A stretch of 55,809 bases of DNA from Candidatus Marispirochaeta associata (lineage in GTDB: Bacteria; Spirochaetota; Spirochaetia; JC444; Marispirochaetaceae). The position numbers were made by a program, and so were the translations under genes. Below, in pieces: positions 1 to 8,001 of the stretch. Location of the stretch: positions 1 to 55,809 of the forward strand of contig JWTM01000229.1 of assembly GCA_001749745.1 (NCBI GenBank), written 5' to 3'. Each line of letters begins with the position of its first letter. Positions within the stretch are counted from its first letter, which is position 1. The notes under the pieces were generated by a model. The model saw only the letters and a list, made by a program, of their open reading frames with translations, had not been told where the DNA came from and made no database searches.

Positions 1-1
1 G

Positions 2-388
2 GCACGGACGCTTACAAACCCGCTCTTTAGCGTGAACTACTTGGACCGGGAGATTCGCAAAGACTTGGCGGAACACACCCGGGAGACGGTACAGTTCGCT
101 CGTAATGTCGCCAATCAGATGGAGAGACTGGCGGTCTACCGGCTCCATCACAACTGCTTCAAGCCATTTCGGATCAATGGGAAAGAGGAGCAGGGTATCA
201 CGCATGCGGAGCGAGCGGGGATATCCCCCAGCCTTATTCAGAAAGAGCTGAAGACCTTCTTCACTCAACGGCGCTTTTTAAGCCGGATCCGGGGGAAGCT
301 GATCCAGGAACAGTGCGTATGGCTGAGAAGTATTGCAACTCCCTTGAAGGAGGGACCTGAATATCTCCCGGCCTATTGCACGGCTTAG
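2..388 (+). CDS. Transposase-like protein, C-terminal part, cut by window edge
   Basis: The reading frame is open to the left edge of the window (from base 2) and ends with TAG at 386-388, so only the C-terminal part is visible. The visible protein starts A-R-T-L-T-N-P-L-F-S-V-N-Y-L-D-R-E and contains NQMERLAVYRLHHNCFKPFRI and a THAE-R-AGI stretch. This pattern (conserved NP..VNY.DR, RET..FARN, HN..KP.RI, THAE.AGI) resembles the C-terminal end of DDE-type transposases found in several spirochaetes; I recognise it from memory and cannot name the IS family. It is convergent with the duplicated dctP. The 109 bases between its stop and dctP carry only a hairpin, and I could not define an IS end or target duplication. 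It could instead be an uncharacterised conserved protein. Confidence 0.5.
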   Translation, partial: ARTLTNPLFSVNYLDREIRKDLAEHTRETVQFARNVANQMERLAVYRLHHNCFKPFRINGKEEQGITHAERAGISPSLIQKELKTFFTQRRFLSRIRGKLIQEQCVWLRSIATPLKEGPEYLPAYCTA

Positions 389-461
389 GATGGATATACA
401 CAAGGGTGCTGACACTATTCAAGGAGAACGAGCGGAACGGGCGTATCTAAAGTGCAGGCAG

Positions 462-491
462 GTACCCCTCCCCCGTATGGGAGAGGGGTAC
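462..491. repeat. Strong inverted repeat downstream of dctP copy 1
   Basis: GTACCCCTC (462-470) pairs with GAGGGGTAC (483-491). The inner CCC/GGG extends the stem after one mismatch, leaving the 4-base loop GTAT. It lies 6 bp beyond the dctP copy 1 stop. No T-tract follows on the minus strand, so it is not a classical terminator; it may stop or protect the dctP messenger, or belong to the end of the neighbouring mobile element. Confidence 0.55.
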
Positions 492-497
492 AAAATC

Positions 498-1511
498 TTA
501 CATTCTCTCTGCTTTAATTTCCGCCATAACCATGTCGTAGATATCGTCGCCGCATTTCTCTACGATCTGATCCTTAATCGCGGTGTTCATCGCCTTTCCC
601 ATTGCTAAACGGGCTTCCAGGGGAACTTCGTTGACCTCGATTCCCAGACCGGGAAGCTTATCCAGAATCTCCTGCTCCGCCGCCGCCATTAATTCGCGAT
701 CCAGGGCGATCGCCGCCTTGGCCGCCTTGTCGATTATGGCCCGATTCTCCGGAGAGAGCCCCGCCATGAAATCCTTGTTGGCATACCAGAGCCAGTTGGT
801 GTAGATATGCTGCGTCAGGCTCCAGTGCTTCTGTGCTTCATAGAACTTCGCACTATGGAAGCTGGCGGTGGCGCACTCCTGCCCGTCAATCAGATTCTGC
901 TGCAGCGAGGTAAACACCTCGGACCAGGAAAGATTCGTGAGGGTACACCCAACCGCCTCCCAGGCCTTGATCTGCATGGGGCTGTATCCCCGAATCTTGA
1001 GACCCTGAACATCCGCGGGACTCATGATGGCTCGTTTGCTGTTGGAGAAGTTCCTGAAACCGATCTCCATATAGCCGATCCCTTCCAGATTCATCCGGTC
1101 CAGGGGCTTCATCAGCTCGGTTCCCGCCTTGCCGTCCAGTACGCGGTGAGCGTGGGCCGCATCGTCGAACATGTAGAAGGAGTCCCACACGGCGAACTCA
1201 GGGATCGTCTGCGTGAACAGGGTGGTCGCCCCGACGCTCATCTCAATGTCGCCGCGCCGGGTCTGCTCGAACATGTCCTGAACACTCCCGAGCTGTCCGC
1301 CGGGGAAGATCTGGACCTCAATCTGCCCGTCCGACTCTTCTTCTACGATTTTCTTGAACTCTACAAAGGCTGCATGGCCGGGGGTCTGAACATTGTTGTC
1401 GTGGCCCAGCCGGATAGTTACCTTGCCCCCGGCGTTCTCTTTCTGCCCTTCGGCGAAGAGACCGGTTGCACACACCATCAGCACTAACGCAATTACCAAT
1501 ACCTTTCTCAT
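498..1511 (-). CDS. TRAP transporter solute-binding protein DctP, copy 1
   Basis: Periplasmic substrate-binding subunit of a TRAP transporter (337 aa). It has a signal peptide at residues 1-20 (MRKVLVIALVLMVCATGLFA) and the DctP-family fold signatures: IRLGHDN near the N-terminus, GQIEVQIFPGGQLGS, the MEIGFRNFSNSKR segment holding the conserved Arg that binds carboxylate ligands in this family, and IDGQE. Bases 504-1525 are identical to 3565-4586, so this protein differs from copy 2 only in its last residue (Met instead of Gln). The identity runs from just upstream of the AAGGAG ribosome site to the final codon and excludes the promoter. This copy is last in the locus, 99 bp beyond dctM, and has its own operator at 1543-1562. 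Ligand unknown; the genes around it suggest a sugar acid or related carboxylate. Confidence 0.9.
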   Translation of the reverse strand: MRKVLVIALVLMVCATGLFAEGQKENAGGKVTIRLGHDNNVQTPGHAAFVEFKKIVEEESDGQIEVQIFPGGQLGSVQDMFEQTRRGDIEMSVGATTLFTQTIPEFAVWDSFYMFDDAAHAHRVLDGKAGTELMKPLDRMNLEGIGYMEIGFRNFSNSKRAIMSPADVQGLKIRGYSPMQIKAWEAVGCTLTNLSWSEVFTSLQQNLIDGQECATASFHSAKFYEAQKHWSLTQHIYTNWLWYANKDFMAGLSPENRAIIDKAAKAAIALDRELMAAAEQEILDKLPGLGIEVNEVPLEARLAMGKAMNTAIKDQIVEKCGDDIYDMVMAEIKAERM

Positions 1512-1525
1512 AACACACTCCTTAT
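504..1525. repeat. 1,022-bp direct repeat, left copy (dctP coding region)
   Basis: Left member of an exact direct repeat with 3565-4586 (offset 3,061). It covers the dctP ribosome site and all but the last codon. Flanking bases diverge at once on both sides (503 against 3564, 1526 against 4587). Compared line by line, and the translations of both copies agree in every frame. Confidence 0.9.
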
Positions 1526-1542
1526 AGTGGTATGGTTGTTCT

Positions 1543-1562
1543 GAATGTATACGTATACATTC
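1543..1562. promoter_or_regulatory. LacI-type operator O1, upstream of dctP copy 1
   Basis: Perfect 20-bp palindrome GAATGTATACGTATACATTC with the central CG typical of LacI/GalR-family sites. It lies 31 bp upstream of the dctP copy 1 start. This is the longest perfect version of the site found five times in the locus. A TAAAAT -10 candidate lies just upstream of it on the minus strand, without a convincing -35. Confidence 0.8.
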
Positions 1563-1610
1563 TTGGTTATTTTAACACCCGCAGGTGAATAAGCCTCATT
1601 GAAGCCTCAG

Positions 1611-2900
1611 TTAAATAGGAATCCCCAGTAGCTTAGGTAATCCCAAAGAGATCATGGGGATATAGGTTACGGCCATCAATACAATGATCATAACAATTAT
1701 CCAGGGTAGAATCGATTTGGCCAGGTCATCGAATTTAATATCGCCTATCTGACAGGCCATAAAGAGGTTAGCACCCAGCGGAGGAGTTACAAATCCAATA
1801 GCAAGGTTCAACACCATGATTATACCGAAGTGAATCGGATTTACTCCCAGCAGGGTCACGACCGGAAGCAGGATCGGCACCAGGATGATGATCGATGCAT
1901 TGGTCTCCATAAAGGTACCGACTATTAACAGCAGTATGTTGATAAACAGAAGGATAAGAATTTTGCTGGAGGTAATATCGAGAATAGCATTGGCAATCAT
2001 TACCGGTACCTGAGCGATCGTCAGGATACGACCGAATCCGGCGGAGATCCCGATGATAACCAGAACCGCCGCACACAGTAGGGCGGAATTAAAACCGATC
2101 TCCAGCAATTCCGATACCTTAACCTCTTTATAGACGAAAACGCTGACAATAATCCCGTAGAGTGCAGCTATAGCGGCAGCCTCTGTGGGAGTAAAAACAC
2201 CGCCGTAGATACCGCCGAGTACGATCACCGGGACAAGCAAGGCGGGAATTGCATCGACCATAATCCTAACTTGTTCTTTGAAGCTATGTTTAATATCCGA
2301 GCCTTTATAGCCGTGCTTGGTGGCATAGAGGATGGTATAAATCGACAGCGCCAAACCAATAACTAATCCCGGGCCAATACCGGCCATAAACATACCGGTA
2401 ACGGAAACACCGGATGCTACGGCGTAGATGACCATACAAATGCTGGGCGGAATAATAACTCCCACGGTTCCGGCGGTCGAGATAAGCGCACCCGAGAAGT
2501 TTCGGTTATAGCCGTTACGCACCATTTCAGGAATCATAATCAAACCGATCGCCGCCACAGTCGCCGATCCGGTGCCGGAGATCGCGGCAAAGAAGAGACA
2601 GGCTACAATGGAAACGACACCGAGTCCTCCCTTGAAACGGCCGAAGAAAAGTCCTGTTACGTTAAGAAGCCGTTTAGAGATTCCTCCCCGTCCCATGATG
2701 TCGCCGGCAAAGGTAAATAGAGGAACGGCCATAAGCGGAAATGAATTCAAGCCCTGGATCATCGTCTGGGTAAAGGCTTCCATACTGATCGGACGTTCGA
2801 TAAATATCGTCACGATTGAAGCCATGCCCAGGGAGATTCCGATGGGGACTGAGATTATCAAGAATAACAAGAGAGTACCAAAAAGCGTCAATGCTATCAT
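1611..2900 (-). CDS. TRAP transporter large permease DctM
   Basis: Large (12-TM class) membrane subunit of the TRAP transporter, 429 aa from the ATG at 2900. It is hydrophobic throughout, with the family's PLFTFAGDIMGRGGIS, SGTGSATVAAIG, PSICMVIYA and FVTPPLGANLFMACQI segments. I chose the start at 2900 because it overlaps the dctQ stop by ATGA and matches the usual DctM N-terminus (MIALTLFGTLLLFLIISVPI); the frame stays open upstream to 2957 but that part overlaps dctQ. Translationally coupled to dctQ. Together with DctQ it moves the ligand delivered by DctP using the Na+ gradient (family knowledge). Confidence 0.93.
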   Translation of the reverse strand: MIALTLFGTLLLFLIISVPIGISLGMASIVTIFIERPISMEAFTQTMIQGLNSFPLMAVPLFTFAGDIMGRGGISKRLLNVTGLFFGRFKGGLGVVSIVACLFFAAISGTGSATVAAIGLIMIPEMVRNGYNRNFSGALISTAGTVGVIIPPSICMVIYAVASGVSVTGMFMAGIGPGLVIGLALSIYTILYATKHGYKGSDIKHSFKEQVRIMVDAIPALLVPVIVLGGIYGGVFTPTEAAAIAALYGIIVSVFVYKEVKVSELLEIGFNSALLCAAVLVIIGISAGFGRILTIAQVPVMIANAILDITSSKILILLFINILLLIVGTFMETNASIIILVPILLPVVTLLGVNPIHFGIIMVLNLAIGFVTPPLGANLFMACQIGDIKFDDLAKSILPWIIVMIIVLMAVTYIPMISLGLPKLLGIPI

Positions 2901-3490
2901 TTCTTCACCGCCCCCGTTGTTGGGATATCGATGGATGCCTTTTTCGGCAAAAAGCAAATCTTATCTGCGCCGGTATAAATACCGGTGTAGTTCTCAAATA
3001 CCTCCATCGAATCGTTCCACTTTTTGAACTTCCATAAAATACTTTGAACGAGTCGTATGACAATCAAACCTAAGCCTACAACTCCCGCGCCATATACGAT
3101 ATTGAGGGAGACATTCAAGGTAACCGCCATATCTTGAAACCGGAAAACCGATTCACATACCTTGATTGCAGAGATGAAAACGATGATTGCAAAGGCCAAG
3201 AAGATGAAATCGGTAAAAATCATGAAGCCCTTTTTTACCTTTTCATTGAATCGGTTGATCAGAAAAGAGACGCGAATATGCCGTTGATTGCGCGTGGCAT
3301 AAGCAATACTGAAATACATGAGCCACACAAACATGAACCTGGCCAGCTCCTCTCCCCAGGAGAAGCCGGAGGCAAACACGAAGCGCAGTACTACTTGGAG
3401 CGAGACCAACAAAGTAATGGCGTAGAACAGGAGGGCCATCATAATCGGTTCAAAGTTGATATCCAACCAGCTAAAGATTTTCTTAACCAT
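2897..3490 (-). CDS. TRAP transporter small permease DctQ
   Basis: Small four-TM subunit of the TRAP transporter (197 aa). Hydrophobic segments lie at about residues 15-35, 50-65, 90-110 and 130-150, with the family's GFSWGEELARFMFVWLMYF signature followed by R..RHI. The start at 3490 has GGGGGAG four bases ahead. It lies 68 bp after dctP copy 2 and overlaps dctM by 4 bp, so dctP-dctQ-dctM form one unit. The C-terminal 30 residues are soluble and not conserved in the family as far as I can tell. Confidence 0.9.
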   Translation of the reverse strand: MVKKIFSWLDINFEPIMMALLFYAITLLVSLQVVLRFVFASGFSWGEELARFMFVWLMYFSIAYATRNQRHIRVSFLINRFNEKVKKGFMIFTDFIFLAFAIIVFISAIKVCESVFRFQDMAVTLNVSLNIVYGAGVVGLGLIVIRLVQSILWKFKKWNDSMEVFENYTGIYTGADKICFLPKKASIDIPTTGAVKK

Positions 3491-3558
3491 AGAACTCCCC
3501 CATCAGAGATGAGATACCGGCCATAATCAGTATCAGAAAACTATGGCCGGCCCCTCTC

Positions 3559-4572
3559 CTATTGTCTCTCTGCTTTAATTTCCGCCATAACCATGTCGTA
3601 GATATCGTCGCCGCATTTCTCTACGATCTGATCCTTAATCGCGGTGTTCATCGCCTTTCCCATTGCTAAACGGGCTTCCAGGGGAACTTCGTTGACCTCG
3701 ATTCCCAGACCGGGAAGCTTATCCAGAATCTCCTGCTCCGCCGCCGCCATTAATTCGCGATCCAGGGCGATCGCCGCCTTGGCCGCCTTGTCGATTATGG
3801 CCCGATTCTCCGGAGAGAGCCCCGCCATGAAATCCTTGTTGGCATACCAGAGCCAGTTGGTGTAGATATGCTGCGTCAGGCTCCAGTGCTTCTGTGCTTC
3901 ATAGAACTTCGCACTATGGAAGCTGGCGGTGGCGCACTCCTGCCCGTCAATCAGATTCTGCTGCAGCGAGGTAAACACCTCGGACCAGGAAAGATTCGTG
4001 AGGGTACACCCAACCGCCTCCCAGGCCTTGATCTGCATGGGGCTGTATCCCCGAATCTTGAGACCCTGAACATCCGCGGGACTCATGATGGCTCGTTTGC
4101 TGTTGGAGAAGTTCCTGAAACCGATCTCCATATAGCCGATCCCTTCCAGATTCATCCGGTCCAGGGGCTTCATCAGCTCGGTTCCCGCCTTGCCGTCCAG
4201 TACGCGGTGAGCGTGGGCCGCATCGTCGAACATGTAGAAGGAGTCCCACACGGCGAACTCAGGGATCGTCTGCGTGAACAGGGTGGTCGCCCCGACGCTC
4301 ATCTCAATGTCGCCGCGCCGGGTCTGCTCGAACATGTCCTGAACACTCCCGAGCTGTCCGCCGGGGAAGATCTGGACCTCAATCTGCCCGTCCGACTCTT
4401 CTTCTACGATTTTCTTGAACTCTACAAAGGCTGCATGGCCGGGGGTCTGAACATTGTTGTCGTGGCCCAGCCGGATAGTTACCTTGCCCCCGGCGTTCTC
4501 TTTCTGCCCTTCGGCGAAGAGACCGGTTGCACACACCATCAGCACTAACGCAATTACCAATACCTTTCTCAT
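3559..4572 (-). CDS. TRAP transporter solute-binding protein DctP, copy 2
   Basis: Second DctP (337 aa), identical to copy 1 except for the last residue (ends ERQ, stop TAG). The start at 4572 is preceded by AAGGAG with a 7-base spacer; an upstream in-frame GTG at 4593 would place the ribosome site inside the gene and is rejected. Periplasmic ligand capture as for copy 1. It is the first gene of the transporter unit, 139 bp downstream of the aldolase gene, with its own promoter and operator at 4618-4663. That promoter position makes it likely that this copy supplies DctP to the DctQM pair, while copy 1 is an extra dose. Confidence 0.92.
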   Translation of the reverse strand: MRKVLVIALVLMVCATGLFAEGQKENAGGKVTIRLGHDNNVQTPGHAAFVEFKKIVEEESDGQIEVQIFPGGQLGSVQDMFEQTRRGDIEMSVGATTLFTQTIPEFAVWDSFYMFDDAAHAHRVLDGKAGTELMKPLDRMNLEGIGYMEIGFRNFSNSKRAIMSPADVQGLKIRGYSPMQIKAWEAVGCTLTNLSWSEVFTSLQQNLIDGQECATASFHSAKFYEAQKHWSLTQHIYTNWLWYANKDFMAGLSPENRAIIDKAAKAAIALDRELMAAAEQEILDKLPGLGIEVNEVPLEARLAMGKAMNTAIKDQIVEKCGDDIYDMVMAEIKAERQ

Positions 4573-4586
4573 AACACACTCCTTAT
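3565..4586. repeat. 1,022-bp direct repeat, right copy (dctP coding region)
   Basis: Right member of the exact repeat described at 504-1525. The two copies lie in the same orientation with dctQ and dctM (2,039 bp) between them, so recombination between them would delete dctQM or circularise the interval. Confidence 0.9.
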
Positions 4587-4617
4587 TTGACACTAATCAT
4601 AAGAAACAACACTCAAA

Positions 4618-4663
4618 ATGTATACGTATACATCATGGTATCATCGCTTTTTTGATCCGTCAA
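4618..4663 (-). promoter_or_regulatory. Promoter plus LacI-type operator O2, upstream of dctP copy 2
   Basis: On the minus strand, TTGACG (4658-4663), a 17-bp spacer and TACCAT (4635-4640) are followed at once by the palindrome ATGTATACGTATACAT (4618-4633). A bound repressor would cover the transcription start. The same arrangement (TTGAC-N17-TACCAT then operator) occurs before the SMP-30 gene, which supports both calls. Confidence 0.82.
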
Positions 4664-4711
4664 CTTTTTTCTACACGCAAAATGCTCACCTCTTTACTGA
4701 GGCATTATGGG

Positions 4712-5491
4712 CTAGGCGAAACTCTCCCGGAACAGCTGCATCCGCTCCCGCGCAGCCGCACTCAGGGTAGTTGTATCGGAGAAGAAGAATACCAAGCTGT
4801 AGCCTCGTTCATATTTCTTCTTTGCGTCCTCCCATGTACCCGCAACGGTGGAAAGGAATTTCCCGGAGGCAAAGACCTTCTCTTCGATGGTCTGAATAGC
4901 TTTTTGTACCTCATCTGCTTTAGGATTCCCGAAATGCCCCATACTTGTGGCAAGATCCATGGGTCCTATAAAAATTCCGTCGAGCCTTTCAACCGAAAGA
5001 ATTTCATCGAGATTTCCTACTGCCTCGGGAGTTTCTACCGCCGTCATTAGGTAAACCTCGTCATTAGCGGACTTTAAATAATCCATGGCATTATTCCCGT
5101 AGTGGGCGGCCCGGGGACTGCCCGCTACCCCCCTGATTCCAGAGGTGGGATAGGAGACTGCCTTGGCCGCTGCGAGAGCTTCCTCTTTGGTGTTTACATA
5201 GGGAACCAAGAGTCCATAGACTCCGGCGTCCAGTATTCGCTTGATCTGTACGAAATCATTCCACGGAGCTCTGCAGAAGGGAACAGCCGGTTCGCCTTTC
5301 ATGGCCTGAATCTGTCCAATTGAGCTCATAATATCGCCCGGGCCATGCTCCAGGTCGATCATGAGTGCATCAAACCCCGCTTCCGCAAGGATTTCCGCTG
5401 TTATAGAACTTCCCGACTGACACCAGGCGCCGGCGACTTTGCGGCCTTTTTGCAGCATAGCTTTTACGCTGTTCTTGTTTTTTTCAAGCAT
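4712..5491 (-). CDS. HpcH/HpaI family aldolase
   Basis: Class II pyruvate aldolase of the HpcH/HpaI/citrate-lyase-beta family (259 aa, normal length). These enzymes split 2-keto-3-deoxy sugar acids into pyruvate and an aldehyde using a divalent metal. Seen: FDALMIDLEHGPGD (base-motif His and Glu/Asp), FCRAPWNDFVQIKRILDAGVYGLLVPYVNTKEEA (Arg of the phosphate/pyruvate pocket, family hallmark), GIRGVAGSPRAAHYG, TAVETPEAVGNLDEI (metal-binding Glu) and GIFIGPMDLATSMG (metal-binding Asp). Closest in style to 2-keto-3-deoxy-L-rhamnonate aldolase and 5-keto-4-deoxyglucarate aldolase. Start 5491 has AAGGA upstream and lies 17 bp after the transaldolase-like gene. Probably the final cleavage step of the locus; exact substrate unknown. 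Confidence 0.88.
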   Translation of the reverse strand: MLEKNKNSVKAMLQKGRKVAGAWCQSGSSITAEILAEAGFDALMIDLEHGPGDIMSSIGQIQAMKGEPAVPFCRAPWNDFVQIKRILDAGVYGLLVPYVNTKEEALAAAKAVSYPTSGIRGVAGSPRAAHYGNNAMDYLKSANDEVYLMTAVETPEAVGNLDEILSVERLDGIFIGPMDLATSMGHFGNPKADEVQKAIQTIEEKVFASGKFLSTVAGTWEDAKKKYERGYSLVFFFSDTTTLSAAARERMQLFRESFA

Positions 5492-5508
5492 TTACCTATC
5501 CTTTGAGT

Positions 5509-6555
5509 CTATAAACTCTGACGCCGTTCGTCGATAATCTTCAAGGCCTTTGACCAGGCCTTCTCAAAGGACTCCCGAAAAAGAACCACCGGACCGTAAT
5601 CCTCATATTCGCTAGGCTGCAGTCCGTTTACCCGCCAGGCCCGTTCGAACTCATCAACCTTTTCGAGGAGTTCATCCAGTACGCTCTCGGCGGTATGCAC
5701 GTGATACCGGTCCACCACCGGAGGATTCTGCTCGATAAGATTTTCGGCAGTGCCCTTCCAGTTGATCGTTACACAACAGTCGGCGCCGACCATCTCTGTA
5801 AAGTGATGGAGTCCCCGGGCTCCGCCGCCGATAAAGCCCACCTCGCTGCTTCTTTCGTCGGTAAGCCTCCGTATCTTGCGCGCCACGATCATCCCGGCCT
5901 GCCACAGGGCATCGGGACTGAGCTGGATGTTTTTATCGGCTACATATTTAGCGAGATACTCATCAAAAATACCGGCGATATGGGAGTAGTAGACCGGGGG
6001 CATCTCCTTAACCTTGGAAGCCACGCGATCATAGACATCGCAAACATCCATAGCCTGCCGCGCGCCCATAACTTCCGTAGCGTTGATAGGCACCCCTTCC
6101 TGCAGCAGTATCTCAATTGCCTCGAGGCCTTCTTCAGTAGCGGGTACCTTCGCCATGATATTGGGACCGCCCTCCCGGTTAAAGCGGGCGTTACGAACGA
6201 TATTCTCAACATCCTCTTTAAAGGGATTCCCCTGAACACTGACATAGCCGTACCGGCCTTTACTTTTTTCCCACAAGGGGAGAAACCTCTTCGCTATGCC
6301 GGCCACCAGATCCCGCTGTATTGTCTCCTGCACAAGGTCATTGTCTTCTGTCTGCTTGAGAATAGGATCCAGGCACTGAAAGGCGTACCCCTGCTCCTGG
6401 TCATGGACGAGCATCTTATAGACGTACGAGGGATTCTGCGTACAGCCTACGGCTCCGGCCTCGAGGGATATATCGGCTTCCTCCCTGGTAACATTGTTGA
6501 TCCAGAACCGCGTGGGGGTCTGGGCGGTAACTCTGTGAAAATATCCTTGCTTCAT
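5509..6555 (-). CDS. Transaldolase-family protein
   Basis: 348 aa, a TIM-barrel protein of the transaldolase family. Seen: GCTQNPSYVYKML (TNP-like segment of the first strands), GGPNIMAKVPATEEGLEAIEILLQEGVPINAT, which matches the Schiff-base strand with the catalytic Lys (K in MAKVPATEEG) and the following GI.xNxT strand, and ARKIRRLTDERSSEVGFIGGGARG. Family members form a Lys imine with a ketose and transfer or release a dihydroxyacetone unit. It is longer and more divergent than housekeeping TalA/B, and its setting between an isomerase-like gene and an aldolase suggests a dedicated catabolic role, as seen in the sulfo-transaldolase pathway; nothing here is specific for sulfosugars. Start 6555 has AGGAG inside the stop region of the upstream gene. 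Confidence 0.8.
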   Translation of the reverse strand: MKQGYFHRVTAQTPTRFWINNVTREEADISLEAGAVGCTQNPSYVYKMLVHDQEQGYAFQCLDPILKQTEDNDLVQETIQRDLVAGIAKRFLPLWEKSKGRYGYVSVQGNPFKEDVENIVRNARFNREGGPNIMAKVPATEEGLEAIEILLQEGVPINATEVMGARQAMDVCDVYDRVASKVKEMPPVYYSHIAGIFDEYLAKYVADKNIQLSPDALWQAGMIVARKIRRLTDERSSEVGFIGGGARGLHHFTEMVGADCCVTINWKGTAENLIEQNPPVVDRYHVHTAESVLDELLEKVDEFERAWRVNGLQPSEYEDYGPVVLFRESFEKAWSKALKIIDERRQSL

Positions 6556-6567
6556 TCTTCTCTTCTC

Positions 6568-8001
6568 CTATGCGAATACTTCGGCTTCTATATCCAGAAT
6601 ATTGCAGACCTCTAATAGCTCATCCAGATAATAGCCTTCCACCCCGGAAATATGATTAGAACCGTACTCATTTACGAAGGAATCCAAATCGAAATCTACC
6701 TTGGCAAAGAGAGCGGGCAGCTGATGCGGGCCCCGGGCTTCGATAAATTCATCGAGCATCTCTTTGGTGGGGTCCTCAGCCTGACAGGGGATAATGGCCA
6801 TCTTGTATTTCCCGTTCTTGCGATAGAGTCTGGCAAGCTGAATGGGACCGGGGGCGGCATTGAAATAGGTTATACCGCCGCCGCCGGGTCGCACAGACTG
6901 CTTTATCACAATCTTCTTTAGATTCTCACCTGTATCCTCGCTTCTATTGGCGTAATAGACACAAATAGCGCCGCAGTTTACGCAGTACATCTTCTTGTTT
7001 TCATTGTCGATATGACTGACATCGGCAAAGAAGGTCGGCTTCCCGCCGGAGAGGATCTTCAAGATCTGCTGAGTCAGGGCCCCGTCGGCATCGGCCTCGC
7101 AGGCGATGGGGGTAGTCTCTTTCGCGCCTTCGGCATCATCGTGGTTGGCTAAAAGTGCCTGAGTGATGCATTGGGGAACATATGAGTTAGAGAGCTCGTG
7201 CATACACTTCAAGGCGACAAAATCCATGTCGTACTCTTTGACCAGATCCTTGGTAGCGAGATAGCAAGCGATCTGGAAATCGAGCTTCTCCTTCGTCAGC
7301 TTGGTATCGTTGTAGAGAACCTCTTTGACGCCCGCCTCCAACCACTCCCGCTGCTTATCTATCCTCTCCTGAGGAATAAGCTCGGCGAGGCGGATAATCT
7401 CGACCTGATCCAGGTGTTCCGAATCGATACCGAACTGAGCCTTCCACTGCATAGAGTCGTAGGTACTGGTGTCGATGCCGATAGAGCGACCGCCGAAGAG
7501 CCCGAAGACCGAACCCTTAAGTTTCTCTTTAACCGCCGCTGCAGTCAGAACCGGGAGCACCTTCTTGCGATAGATCTCGCTATCGTACTTCTCCCGAACG
7601 CAACGATGATTGAATCCAACCTGAGAGAGTGCTCCGGAAGCCCCGAGCAATCCCACGCATCCGTGGGTTCCGGGATCCTGATTCCCCAGTATAACAGTGT
7701 AAACACCCATCCGCTGAACACCATGCACCACCAGATTAGGGCTGGTCCAACAGGGCACATGAGCGACCAGGACGTCAATATTCTGCGCTTTCAGGCTGTC
7801 GACCGCCTGATTGATCTGCTCCCGAGTCCTGGCTACCTCATTTACAGAGATCAGTTCAATCGGCAGCTTTCGAAGCTCTTCCATAGCCTTCTCATGCAGA
7901 GGAATAGCCAGGCGGGAGAAGACATTCTTCCACATATCCGGCCGATGATCGCCGAAGGTGATGAAGCCGATTCTCGCTCTATCGCCGTTCTTATGCATCA
8001 T
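6568..8001 (-). CDS. L-fucose/L-arabinose isomerase-family protein
   Basis: About 477 aa. Sequence style (IGFITFGDHRPDMW near the start, VAHVPCWTSPNLVVHG, GVYTVILGNQDPGTHGCVGLLGASGALSQVG, GSVFGLFGGRSIGIDTSTYD, FVALKCMHELSNSYVPQCITQALL, TPIACEADADGALTQQIL) fits the fucose/arabinose isomerase-like superfamily, where the central Glu/Asp residues bind Mn2+ and aldose-ketose isomerisation occurs. It is shorter than FucI (about 590 aa). I place the start at the ATG at 8001, which follows AAGGAGG by 6 bases and overlaps the SDR stop by 11 bp; the frame is open to 8166 but that part lies inside the SDR gene. Substrate unknown; the coupling suggests it acts on the product of the SDR or hydrolase. Confidence 0.78.
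   Translation of the reverse strand: MMHKNGDRARIGFITFGDHRPDMWKNVFSRLAIPLHEKAMEELRKLPIELISVNEVARTREQINQAVDSLKAQNIDVLVAHVPCWTSPNLVVHGVQRMGVYTVILGNQDPGTHGCVGLLGASGALSQVGFNHRCVREKYDSEIYRKKVLPVLTAAAVKEKLKGSVFGLFGGRSIGIDTSTYDSMQWKAQFGIDSEHLDQVEIIRLAELIPQERIDKQREWLEAGVKEVLYNDTKLTKEKLDFQIACYLATKDLVKEYDMDFVALKCMHELSNSYVPQCITQALLANHDDAEGAKETTPIACEADADGALTQQILKILSGGKPTFFADVSHIDNENKKMYCVNCGAICVYYANRSEDTGENLKKIVIKQSVRPGGGGITYFNAAPGPIQLARLYRKNGKYKMAIIPCQAEDPTKEMLDEFIEARGPHQLPALFAKVDFDLDSFVNEYGSNHISGVEGYYLDELLEVCNILDIEAEVFA

Noticed and set aside
807..1487. 226-codon plus-strand frame (and its copy at 3868-4548)
   Set aside because: Exactly opposite dctP, repeats with it, and no recognisable protein; a shadow of the duplicated gene.
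4664..4711. Terminator after the aldolase gene
   Set aside because: An imperfect hairpin (CTCA/TGAG with a bulge) is visible but there is no T-tract; the evidence is too weak to call.
5509..6555. Sulfoquinovose (sulfo-transaldolase) pathway
   Set aside because: Transaldolase-like and isomerase-like genes recall it, but there is no sulfoquinovosidase, sulfolactaldehyde enzyme or sulfonate exporter here, and lactonase, creatininase-fold and Ldh2 genes do not fit that pathway.
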